A stretch of 45,331 nt of DNA from Candidatus Neomarinimicrobiota bacterium. GTDB taxonomy: Bacteria > Fidelibacterota > SORT01. The stretch lies in the NCBI GenBank assembly GCA_022567655.1, contig JADFGO010000006.1:1-45331 (forward strand), given 5' to 3'. Numbering within the stretch: the first letter of the stretch is position 1; each line of letters starts with the position of its first letter. Shown here one piece after another: positions 17,505-25,212 of the stretch. Both the position numbers and the translations under genes were made by a program. The notes beneath the pieces were generated by a model, which had not been told where the DNA came from, ran no database searches, and saw nothing but the letters and a program-made list of their open reading frames with translations.

Positions 17505-18866
17505 TTAAGAGGAGGCGTATTCCAGCTTTTTCTTTAACCGTTCTACGCTGTCCTTGAACTCGCTGTCCTCGCGTACACGTCCTGCTATCAGCTTACAGGC
17601 ATAGATCACTGTGCTGTGATCTCTACCTCCGAAATGCAGCCCTATAGTCTTTAGAGAATGCCCTGTGAGTATCCTGGTTAGGTACATAGCTATTTGCCGT
17701 GTCGTGGCTACTTCCATTTGCCTGCCTTTTCCGATAATAGCATTTGACTCTATTCCGAATTCCTGTGCGGTGTGAGAGATAATATCCTCGATAGTGGTCT
17801 GAGCTTTTGAGCTTCCGAGGACTTCCTTCAGCACTCTTCTCGCAAGATGCAGGTCAATCTCGACCGCCGAAAGGGATGCGTAAGCCAACAGTCTTATCAG
17901 CGAACCCTTAAGCTCCCTGATATTTCCTTTAATGTTTGTAGCAAAGAGCTCTATGATATCGGCGGAAACAGGTATTTGATTTTCCTCCGCCATACGGTTA
18001 AGAATAGCAATTCTCGTTTCGAGCTCGGGCTCTTGAACGTCAGCTGACAACCCAGCCTGAAATCTTGAAATCAGCCTTCCCTCCATCCCCAGCAAATCGC
18101 GGGGCGGTCTGTCGGAGGTTAATACTATTTGTTTATTATCCTGATACAGGGCATTGAACGTATGAAAAAATTGCTCCTGAGTTTGTTCCTTTTTAATAAA
18201 AAACTGTATGTCGTCGACTATGAGCAAATCTATGCTGCGATAATAGCGTGTAAACGCGTCTGTCCTTCTCTTTTCCAACGCATTAATAAATTCGAGTGTG
18301 AAAATCTCGCTTGGGACGTACAGGACACGTTCAGCCGTTCCTGTTGCCCGGGCATGATTTCCTATCGCCTGAGCCAGATGTGTTTTGCCCAATCCTACCC
18401 CCCCGTATATGAAGAGCGGGTTGAACGAAGTTTTACCGGGTGAATCTCCCACCGCCTGAGCCGCAGCTCTTGCAAATTGATTAGAGGATCCCTCTACGAA
18501 CGTTTCAAATGTGTATTGGTCGTTCAGTCCGCTTTTGTCGTCTTTTTCGACCCTCCTTTTTTCCATAGATGAGTTAAAGGTCTCCGCCAAAGGACTATCA
18601 GCGGGCACGACATAATCTAAAACTATATCAGTATACCCCGCGTTTCTTAAAGCTGCGCGTAAGACTTCGCTGTAATGGCTTTCTATCCATTCAACGTGAT
18701 AACGATTCGGCATACGCAAAGTCATTAAACCGTCTTCTAATTTGACAGATTTGATCGGTCGGAACCATGTCTCAAAAGACTGTTCTCCTAAGTTCGATTT
18801 TAAGTATTCCAGGCAGCCATCCCATAGCTCCTGGTGTAATGCATCTTGATTATAGTTTAGTGACAA
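17505..18866 (-). CDS. dnaA: Chromosomal replication initiator DnaA
   Basis: 453 residues with all four DnaA domains. Domain I (1-85; LGEQSFETWFRPIK) mediates helicase and self contacts, a variable linker covers 90-115, and domain III is the AAA+ core with Walker A at 155-162 (GGVGLGKT), Walker B at 214-220 (LLIVDDI) and an arginine finger region (GRLISRF). Domain IV carries the DNA-binding signature GGRDHSTVIYA. It opens the origin and is recruited to DnaA boxes. The start is TTG at 18866, supported by AGGAG about 5 nt upstream in the purine-rich leader (GGAAGAGGAGAA). It reads away from rpmH. Confidence 0.98.
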   Translation of the reverse strand: MSLNYNQDALHQELWDGCLEYLKSNLGEQSFETWFRPIKSVKLEDGLMTLRMPNRYHVEWIESHYSEVLRAALRNAGYTDIVLDYVVPADSPLAETFNSSMEKRRVEKDDKSGLNDQYTFETFVEGSSNQFARAAAQAVGDSPGKTSFNPLFIYGGVGLGKTHLAQAIGNHARATGTAERVLYVPSEIFTLEFINALEKRRTDAFTRYYRSIDLLIVDDIQFFIKKEQTQEQFFHTFNALYQDNKQIVLTSDRPPRDLLGMEGRLISRFQAGLSADVQEPELETRIAILNRMAEENQIPVSADIIELFATNIKGNIRELKGSLIRLLAYASLSAVEIDLHLARRVLKEVLGSSKAQTTIEDIISHTAQEFGIESNAIIGKGRQMEVATTRQIAMYLTRILTGHSLKTIGLHFGGRDHSTVIYACKLIAGRVREDSEFKDSVERLKKKLEYASS

Positions 18867-19096
18867 TTCTCCTCTTCCTTTTTGGTTATATTGTTATTTT
18901 AATCCGAAAAACATAAATAAAATTGCCCGTATCCTGATATCTACCCTAAGATGGCAACAAAAATCCGTGTTTTTGTTCGTAAATAACAGGATTTGTTTAC
19001 TTCTAACGGCATAGACCAATAGGTTTCAGTTAAAGTTATATGTTAGGTGTTTCTAAAACTTGTTCTAATTACCAGCAGAAAGAGATGGTGTTTGGG

Positions 19097-19105
19097 TTAT
19101 CCACA
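19097..19105 (+). promoter_or_regulatory. DnaA box
   Basis: TTATCCACA, an exact match to the DnaA-box consensus, in an AT-rich context (followed by ATTTATTAACA). It may serve origin function or dnaA autoregulation. Confidence 0.65.
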
Positions 19106-19236
19106 ATTTATTAACATGCTCCTTGTGCCGCTGGAAATATTTAACCCTGTTGAATAGTAAATGTCAAGATAAATTTACGTTCTTCAAAAATAACCTCTAT
19201 TCGTGCCATAGCAATGATTTATGAAAGAGAAAATTC

Positions 19237-19264
19237 TTGCATTTAAGAGAATTTAATGTATATT
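19237..19264 (+). promoter_or_regulatory. Candidate promoter for the rpmH operon
   Basis: TTGCAT, a 16-bp spacer and TATATT would start transcription near 19271, about 50 nt before rpmH. Confidence 0.45.
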
Positions 19265-19320
19265 TCTCACCGCTTTGAAAAATGGGAAAAAAGCTATCAA
19301 CACCGAAACATGGACAATAA

Positions 19321-19476
19321 ATGAAGAGAACGTATCAGCCAAGTAACCGTAAACGCCGCAATAAACATGGATTTCGCAAAAGAATGTCTTCTGCCGACGG
19401 AAGGGAAATTTTGAAAAGAAGAAGAGCCAAGGGGCGGAAGAGACTTACTGTATCCTCAGAAATAGCCAAGAAATGA
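19321..19476 (+). CDS. rpmH: Ribosomal protein bL34
   Basis: 51 residues, highly basic: [20 protein letters not shown] at the N-terminus and a Lys/Arg-rich tail ([14 protein letters not shown]). It is an unmistakable L34, slightly longer than the usual 44-46 residues at its C-terminus (SSEIAKK). It is a large-subunit ribosomal protein and opens the conserved rpmH-rnpA-yidD-yidC-mnmE-mnmG series. There is no Shine-Dalgarno sequence before the ATG. Confidence 0.97.
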   Translation: MKRTYQPSNRKRRNKHGFRKRMSSADGREILKRRRAKGRKRLTVSSEIAKK

Positions 19477-19480
19477 CAAA

Positions 19481-19831
19481 TTGGACAGACGGCTTCCAAA
19501 AAAGGAGGTCCTTCGCGGAAGAAAAAAAATCAGTGATCTTTTCCGTTATGGTGATAAAATATCTTCCGGCACTCTGTGTGCCTACTGGAACCGATGTCAT
19601 TCAAGAAAAGTCGCATTTCACGTTTCCACAAAGGTGGGCAATTCAGTAACCAGAAATAAACTCAAACGCCGTTTAAGAGAAATCTATCGAAACAATAAAG
19701 CCTTATTCCCGGGTGATATCTGCATAATATTTTCAGCCCCGGAGCCCGTTGTCGAAAGTTCATACCATAGCCTCGAATTAACCATTAAAGATATAGCCGC
19801 ACGGATTTCGTCGAAATATGCTCAATCTTAA
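19481..19831 (+). CDS. rnpA: Ribonuclease P protein component
   Basis: 116 residues. The RNR motif is [13 protein letters not shown], with an upstream [15 protein letters not shown] segment that binds the P RNA and pre-tRNA leader. It is the protein cofactor of RNase P, which matures tRNA 5' ends. TTG at 19481 gives the family's expected N-terminus ([17 protein letters not shown]) and lies 4 bp after rpmH. It overlaps yidD by 14 bp. The RNase P RNA gene is not in this window. Confidence 0.95.
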   Translation: MDRRLPKKEVLRGRKKISDLFRYGDKISSGTLCAYWNRCHSRKVAFHVSTKVGNSVTRNKLKRRLREIYRNNKALFPGDICIIFSAPEPVVESSYHSLELTIKDIAARISSKYAQS

Positions 19832-20048
19832 ATCGATCCCTAAACACACCGTTCTCGGCCTGCTGAAGCTATATCGGTTGACAATTTCTCCGTTTTTAGG
19901 AGCAAATTGCAGATTTTATCCCTCCTGTTCACAATATTCGATCGAGGCGGTCGAGAAGTACGGCGCATTTAAAGGGGGGCTTCTTTCTCTCAAGAGGGTA
20001 TCTAAATGCCATCCGCTGCATTCCGGCGGAGTAGATATGGTACCATGA
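19818..20048 (+). CDS. yidD: Membrane protein insertion efficiency factor YidD
   Basis: 76 residues with the family motif: [31 protein letters not shown] and [14 protein letters not shown]. It is an inner-leaflet membrane-associated protein assisting YidC-dependent insertion. It starts within rnpA and its stop codon overlaps the start of yidC (ATGA), so translation is probably coupled along rnpA-yidD-yidC. Confidence 0.95.
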   Translation: MLNLKSIPKHTVLGLLKLYRLTISPFLGANCRFYPSCSQYSIEAVEKYGAFKGGLLSLKRVSKCHPLHSGGVDMVP

Positions 20049-21802
20049 AAAAGACAGATAAAAATACAGTTTTAGCCATTCTTCTGATCGGGCTAATTCT
20101 TGTAATGACCCCTTCATATTTAAGATGGCTTAACCCGCCGCCGCCCGTATCTCCCGAAGCTGATAATCTCATTTTTGGCGTTGATTCCGTGCTCACGCCG
20201 AAATTTCGGTCGTTCGATTCCGATGCAGCGATTTACGACCCGGTCATTACAACCCTTCCGGAAGAAGCCGAACTGTTCGACACCGCCGAAGAAATGATTG
20301 TGTCCATAGAAACACCTCTTTATTCTGCCGGCTTGTCTTCAAGGGGGGGCGGAAGCATAATTAGCTGGGTGCTTAAAAATTATCAGGGACCCGATAAGAA
20401 TCCGGCAAAACTGTTATCTTCCTACAAAGGCGGCAACCTTGGTATTCGATTCGTCAACGTAAACCGGGATACCGTAGATCTGTCAAAGCTCAACTGGACC
20501 CCTTCTCCGGAAAATCAATCTTATATTTCCCTTGATTACGGCCAGTCGGCGGAAATTTCTTTTACTTTTCGTCTGCCGAACGGCTTCAGTATAAGGAAAT
20601 CGTTCAGGTTCAACGGTGACGGTTATGATTTTTCACTTGACGTGGACGCTTCTGCCTTAAGCGGCTCAACAATAAACAACAGATATACGCTTTCATGGGA
20701 TACGCCCCTGCTGTCTACAGAGAAGTATCTGGTCGATGAGATGCAGTATGCCCGTGCACTGGCATTGCTCGGTGATGACGTCGAAGAATTAGACGCCGTA
20801 GTCAACAAGGTCGAAAGGGAATACTACGATGGAAACGTTTCATGGGCTGCTACGCGAACCAAGTATTTTACCGCAGCTATTATTCCGGAAACGATGCCTG
20901 CAAACAGGGTTATGCTCAAGTCAACAGGAAAGAATACGCGGGATGAAGAGCTCTATAAATCCTTTGCGGTTTCGCTTGACATGCCTATAAGCGGACAATA
21001 CGCAATTGGCAGCGATAGATTTACCGTTTACATAGGACCTCTAAGTTACGATTTACTCAAAAGTTACGGATTTGAGCTTGAGAAGATGATGAACTTCGGA
21101 TGGGGCTTTATCAGACCGATAAGCAAGGCTGTCCTCTGGTCATTTACGAAGCTGCACGCTTTCATACCTAATTACGGCTTGGTAATTATCCTCTTTTCCG
21201 TTCTTGTTAAGATTCTGGTTTATCCGCTTACCCATAAAAGCTTTGTCTCCATGAAGAAGATGCAGGATTTGCAGCCTGTTATTGCCGAGCTTAAGGAGAA
21301 ATATAAGGACGATCAGCCTACAATGCAAAAGAAGCAGATGCAGCTTTTCAAAGAGAAGGGAGTAAACCCTCTCGGCGGATGTTTACCCATGTTGTTACAA
21401 ATGCCGCTGCTTTTCGCGCTTTTCACCGTGTTCCGCTCCACTATAGAGCTGCGCGGCGCCGCATTCGTTTGGTGGATAACAGACCTCTCTTCCCAGGACA
21501 CGCTATTCACTCTCCCGTTTGCTCTGCCGTTTTATGGAGCTAATGTTAATTTCTTGCCGATCTTTATGGGTTTTACGATGTACCTCCAGCAAAAATATTC
21601 CGGTCAGTCAACAATGAACCAACAGCAAAAATTTATGGGATATTTTATGCCGATCTTCTTGGTTCTCTTTTTTAATACATTTCCCTCCGGACTGAACTTA
21701 TATTATTCTCTATTTAATATTTTCAGCGTAATTCAGACCAAATATCTCTCCGACGGAATATTTGGCAAGAAAAAACAGGCAGAGGACAAAACGGACAATT
21801 AA
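20045..21802 (+). CDS. yidC: Membrane protein insertase YidC
   Basis: 585 residues from ATG at 20045, chosen because it gives a clean signal-anchor ([20 protein letters not shown]) and the ATGA overlap with yidD; an upstream ATG at 20006 would add 13 residues lying inside yidD. A large periplasmic P1 domain of Gram-negative type (about 60-340) precedes the conserved five-helix insertase core ([57 protein letters not shown]). It inserts membrane proteins with or without SecYEG. The C-terminus is basic (FGKKKQAED). Confidence 0.97.
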   Translation: MKKTDKNTVLAILLIGLILVMTPSYLRWLNPPPPVSPEADNLIFGVDSVLTPKFRSFDSDAAIYDPVITTLPEEAELFDTAEEMIVSIETPLYSAGLSSRGGGSIISWVLKNYQGPDKNPAKLLSSYKGGNLGIRFVNVNRDTVDLSKLNWTPSPENQSYISLDYGQSAEISFTFRLPNGFSIRKSFRFNGDGYDFSLDVDASALSGSTINNRYTLSWDTPLLSTEKYLVDEMQYARALALLGDDVEELDAVVNKVEREYYDGNVSWAATRTKYFTAAIIPETMPANRVMLKSTGKNTRDEELYKSFAVSLDMPISGQYAIGSDRFTVYIGPLSYDLLKSYGFELEKMMNFGWGFIRPISKAVLWSFTKLHAFIPNYGLVIILFSVLVKILVYPLTHKSFVSMKKMQDLQPVIAELKEKYKDDQPTMQKKQMQLFKEKGVNPLGGCLPMLLQMPLLFALFTVFRSTIELRGAAFVWWITDLSSQDTLFTLPFALPFYGANVNFLPIFMGFTMYLQQKYSGQSTMNQQQKFMGYFMPIFLVLFFNTFPSGLNLYYSLFNIFSVIQTKYLSDGIFGKKKQAEDKTDN

Positions 21803-21821
21803 ATAATCCTCCATCCGGACT

Positions 21822-23201
21822 ATGCTAAACCGGCAGCTAAACGAAGACACAATCACAGCGCTCTCAACACCGCCGGGAATCGGTGGTATTGCTGTTGTCA
21901 GAATATCGGGTGAAAAATCATTACAAATAATCAATAAATTGCTGCCAAAGAGTAAGCATCTGTCCAGCAAATCTCACGGAATTGCCACGCCGGCTACTAT
22001 AATTGACGGAAAATCGCAAGAACCTATAGACGAGGTCATTGTTACCTATTTTAGGGGGCCGAATTCTTATACCACGGAAGATCTTGTGGAAATTAGCTGC
22101 CATGGAGGACTTTACGTACAGGGAATACTACTTGAGCTAATCACCGATCTTGGCGCCCGGGTAGCCCAGCCGGGAGAATTCACGAAGAGAGCTTTCCTCG
22201 GTGGAAGAATTGACCTATCGCAGGCGGAGGGTGTAGCCGACATTATCGCCGCCAAAGTAGAATCCGCCCATAAATCCTCTTTGCTACAAATCCAGGGAAA
22301 CATAAAGAGAAGCGTCAAGTCGCTGAGATCAAGGATTATTGAAATCGCTGCGCTGATAGAAGCGGAGCTGGATTTTTCCGAAGACGAAATAGAGCATACT
22401 CCGAATAAAAAATTAGCCGAAATGATCAAGGCGCTGCACACGGACGCGCTCGGACTGCTTCAAAATTACGGATACGGTAAGATTCTGAGAGAAGGCGCTC
22501 TTGTGCCTATTATCGGTAAGCCGAATGCGGGTAAATCCAGCCTTCTCAACGCCATCCTCAACAGTGATCGGGCTATAGTAACCCCTACGCCCGGTACCAC
22601 ACGAGATACCATCGAGGAAGAAGTTGAATTAGGGGGATATTTGATTCGCCTTGTAGATACCGCCGGACTGAGAGAGTCCGGAGACAACATCGAACAGATC
22701 GGAATCGATAAGTCCATTTCCCGGCTTGAATCGGCAGACCTGACAGTGTGGCTGCTTGACAGATCTACGCCGATTGAAAATGAAGACCTTGCCATATTCG
22801 AGAGACTCGAAGGGAAGAATTACATCACAATCGAGAGCAAGGTAGACCTTGAAAGGGATGCCTCCTTTTCACCACAAAAAAACGGGTTCAATATAGAGTG
22901 CTCGATTTCATCTTTAACCGGCGAGGGGATGGAAGCGCTCGGGGAAAAAATCGCAGAGCGTGTTGGTGAAATCAGCTCCGGGGAAGCCGCGATTATTACA
23001 AATGCCCGACACGCGAATGCGATCAAATTAGGGGCTGCATCACTTCAAATGGCGGTTGAGGCGGCAAAGGAAGGTCGGGGGGGAGAATATTTAGCCGTCG
23101 ACCTGAGAGAGGCAATGGACCACCTGGGAGAGCTCACCGGTGAAGTCACGACCGACGATATACTAAACGAAATATTCGGGAAATTCTGCATTGGAAAGTG
23201 A
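21822..23201 (+). CDS. mnmE: tRNA modification GTPase MnmE
   Basis: 459 residues. The N-terminal tetrahydrofolate-binding domain (about 1-120) is followed by a helical domain with an inserted G domain. G1 is at about 231-238 (GKPNAGKSS), G2 TTRDT, G3 DTAGLR and the G4-like motif is ESKVD in place of NKxD. The C-terminus is FGKFCIGK, the invariant C(I/L/V)GK. With MnmG it installs the cmnm5 group on wobble uridine of certain tRNAs. It lies 19 bp after yidC and 114 bp before its partner mnmG. Confidence 0.97.
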   Translation: MLNRQLNEDTITALSTPPGIGGIAVVRISGEKSLQIINKLLPKSKHLSSKSHGIATPATIIDGKSQEPIDEVIVTYFRGPNSYTTEDLVEISCHGGLYVQGILLELITDLGARVAQPGEFTKRAFLGGRIDLSQAEGVADIIAAKVESAHKSSLLQIQGNIKRSVKSLRSRIIEIAALIEAELDFSEDEIEHTPNKKLAEMIKALHTDALGLLQNYGYGKILREGALVPIIGKPNAGKSSLLNAILNSDRAIVTPTPGTTRDTIEEEVELGGYLIRLVDTAGLRESGDNIEQIGIDKSISRLESADLTVWLLDRSTPIENEDLAIFERLEGKNYITIESKVDLERDASFSPQKNGFNIECSISSLTGEGMEALGEKIAERVGEISSGEAAIITNARHANAIKLGAASLQMAVEAAKEGRGGEYLAVDLREAMDHLGELTGEVTTDDILNEIFGKFCIGK

Positions 23202-23204
23202 AAC

Positions 23205-23220
23205 TGTTTCACGTGAAACG
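23205..23220. promoter_or_regulatory. parS centromere site 1 (one mismatch)
   Basis: TGTTTCACGTGAAACG matches 15 of 16 positions of the parS consensus bound by chromosomal ParB. No parA or parB gene lies in the window. Confidence 0.88.
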
Positions 23221-23252
23221 GGTTTGGTTCAATTGATTTTTGTAAACATGGT

Positions 23253-23268
23253 TGTTTCACGTGAAACA
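23253..23268. promoter_or_regulatory. parS centromere site 2 (perfect)
   Basis: TGTTTCACGTGAAACA is the exact 16-bp parS sequence known from Bacillus and widely conserved. It lies about 48 bp from site 1 and about 4 kb from the dnaA-rpmH region, as expected for an origin-proximal centromere. Confidence 0.93.
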
Positions 23269-23302
23269 GTTTACGATATTTGGATTAACCGAACGATCAT
23301 CG

Positions 23303-23308
23303 TATAAT
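23303..23308 (+). promoter_or_regulatory. Consensus -10 box just before mnmG
   Basis: A perfect TATAAT ends 7 bp before the TTG start of mnmG, so a transcript begun here would be leaderless. The -35 region (TTGGAT at 23280) is poor. Confidence 0.35.
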
Positions 23309-23315
23309 TATCTCC

Positions 23316-25205
23316 TTGAAAGATACATTTGACATAATAGTCGTAGGCGCCGGACATGCCGGTGTTGAAGCCGCTCTTGCCGCCGCCCGCATGGGAAACA
23401 ATGTGGCGATTGTCACCATGGACACATCCGCCATCGGGCGCATGTCGTGTAATCCGGCCATCGGCGGTTTGGCAAAGGGGCATCTTGTGCGCGAGATCGA
23501 TGCGCTCGGCGGCGAGATGGGGCTTGCCGCTGATTCCACAGGCATACAATTTAAAATGCTGAACCGCTCAAAGGGGAGGGCGGTCTGGTCTCCGCGCTGC
23601 CAGAGTGATAAATATGCGTACTCCGCTTATATGGAAAATGTAGTGAAATCCGAGAAAAACATCACACTTATAGGCGACGCCGTATCAGAAATTATTACAT
23701 CAGGCGATAGGGTAACCGGGGTAAGCACAAAAACGCATGGCGCAATCTCGGCCAGTGCGGTAGTGCTCACATGCGGTACTTTCCTGAACGGATTAATGCA
23801 CACGGGTCTCAGCTCCAGAGATGGAGGAAGGGTGGGAGAAAAAACAGCTAAGGGTCTCACGGAAAATCTCAAGTCTTATGGGTTTCAATCAGGAAGATTA
23901 AAAACGGGTACGCCGCCGAGATTAAAAAAAGCTACGATCGATTTTGATAGCACCCAAATTCAATACGGCGATGATCATCCGACCCCCTTTTCGTTTCGTA
24001 CGCTGAATTTTAATCCCAAGAATGAACCCGCCTATATAACTCATACAAATGAAAAAACGCATCGAGTCATAGAATCGGGGCTCGATCAATCCCCGATGTA
24101 CACCGGAGCGATCGAGGGGATCGGACCGAGATATTGTCCGTCGATTGAAGACAAGGTGGTGCGCTTCTCGGACAGGCCGTCTCACCAGCTCTTCCTCGAA
24201 CCGGAGGGGCTTGATAGTGATGAGATATACGTCAACGGCTTCTCGACGAGCTTACCGGAAGAAATTCAGCTAAGGGCTATCAGAACCGTGCCGGGTTTGC
24301 ACCGGGTTGAATTTACCAGAGCGGGGTATGCGGTCGAATATGATTTTTTCCCTCCCCACCAGCTCTACCACAGCCTCGAGACAAAGCTGATTGAAAATCT
24401 TTTCTTTGCCGGTCAAATAAACGGAACAAGCGGTTACGAAGAAGCCGCCGCCCAGGGTTTTGTTGCTGGAGTGAATGCCGCATTAAAAATAAATGGCGAA
24501 AAGCCGTTCGTGACAGACAGGGCGGAGAGCTACATCGGTGTACTGATAGACGACCTTGTGTCCAAGGGTACGCTCGAACCTTATCGGATGTTTACTTCAC
24601 GCGCAGAATACCGTATTCTTCTCCGGCAAGATAACGCTGATATTCGGTTATCCGAGAAAGGATACGAGCTCGGATTGATTCCTGAAAAAATTCATAATCG
24701 CGCAATGGAAAAAAAGGCTTTAATTCGTGAGGCTATATCCTTGCTAAGCAAGAGCTCCGTCTCCGCTGCGGAGATAAATGATTACCTGTCCGCTTTTATA
24801 CTAAAGCCGGCGGTGAATTCGTCCACGCTCATACGCATTATCCGGCGGCCCGAACTTCGACTGCTTGACATGATGCCGATCATCGAAAATAAGCTTCCCG
24901 GGCTCGCAGAAAAAATTAGGCTGGACGAAGAATCCGGCGAACAAATCGAACTTGAAATTAAGTACGAAGGATATTTGAAAAGACAAGAGGAACAGGTTGA
25001 ACGCTTCCGCAAGATGGAACATAAAAGTATTCCGCCCGGCTTTGACTACGGAATTATTCGTTCGCTCTCATCGGAGGGAAGAGAAAAGCTAGCTTCTATG
25101 AAACCTGAATCGCTCGGGCAGGCATCCCGCATTTCCGGTGTTAGGCCATCTGACATCTCTCTCGTTGCCGTGGCGCTAAAAGCCTTTAGCGCTAACAGCG
25201 GATAA
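23316..25205 (+). CDS. mnmG: tRNA uridine-5-carboxymethylaminomethyl modification enzyme MnmG (GidA)
   Basis: 629 residues, standard length. The FAD-binding Rossmann motif is at 11-16 (GAGHAG), with the family signatures GRMSCNPAIGGLAKGHLVRE and GTSGYEEAAAQG (FAD-binding), and a C-terminal helical domain (PGFDYGIIRSLSSEGREKL) that binds MnmE. With MnmE it forms cmnm5U34 in tRNA. TTG at 23316 is the only good start before the FAD motif and has no Shine-Dalgarno sequence; two parS sites lie just upstream. mfd follows after 7 bp. Confidence 0.97.
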   Translation: MKDTFDIIVVGAGHAGVEAALAAARMGNNVAIVTMDTSAIGRMSCNPAIGGLAKGHLVREIDALGGEMGLAADSTGIQFKMLNRSKGRAVWSPRCQSDKYAYSAYMENVVKSEKNITLIGDAVSEIITSGDRVTGVSTKTHGAISASAVVLTCGTFLNGLMHTGLSSRDGGRVGEKTAKGLTENLKSYGFQSGRLKTGTPPRLKKATIDFDSTQIQYGDDHPTPFSFRTLNFNPKNEPAYITHTNEKTHRVIESGLDQSPMYTGAIEGIGPRYCPSIEDKVVRFSDRPSHQLFLEPEGLDSDEIYVNGFSTSLPEEIQLRAIRTVPGLHRVEFTRAGYAVEYDFFPPHQLYHSLETKLIENLFFAGQINGTSGYEEAAAQGFVAGVNAALKINGEKPFVTDRAESYIGVLIDDLVSKGTLEPYRMFTSRAEYRILLRQDNADIRLSEKGYELGLIPEKIHNRAMEKKALIREAISLLSKSSVSAAEINDYLSAFILKPAVNSSTLIRIIRRPELRLLDMMPIIENKLPGLAEKIRLDEESGEQIELEIKYEGYLKRQEEQVERFRKMEHKSIPPGFDYGIIRSLSSEGREKLASMKPESLGQASRISGVRPSDISLVAVALKAFSANSG

Positions 25206-25212
25206 TCAAATC

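Larger units (their letters stand above)
18867..19320. other. dnaA-rpmH divergent intergenic region, candidate oriC
   Basis: 454 bp, AT-rich, between the divergent dnaA and rpmH genes, the arrangement seen around oriC in many bacteria. I can read one perfect DnaA box (19097-19105) but no cluster of boxes and no obvious 13-mer array. It must also contain the dnaA and rpmH promoters. The gene-strand switch at this point supports it, but the evidence is incomplete; the AT-rich block before dnaN is the alternative. Confidence 0.45.
23201..23272. repeat. 19-bp inverted repeat made of two parS sites
   Basis: AAACTGTTTCACGTGAAAC at 23201-23219 recurs as its exact reverse complement at 23254-23272, separated by 34 bp. 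Each arm also contains the self-palindrome GTTTCACGTGAAAC. The left arm begins on the last base of the mnmE stop codon. Confidence 0.9.

Noticed and set aside
20006-20044. Upstream ATG extending yidC by 13 residues
   Set aside because: The extension lies entirely within yidD, adds a basic stretch before a normal signal-anchor, and the downstream ATG forms a standard ATGA overlap with the yidD stop.
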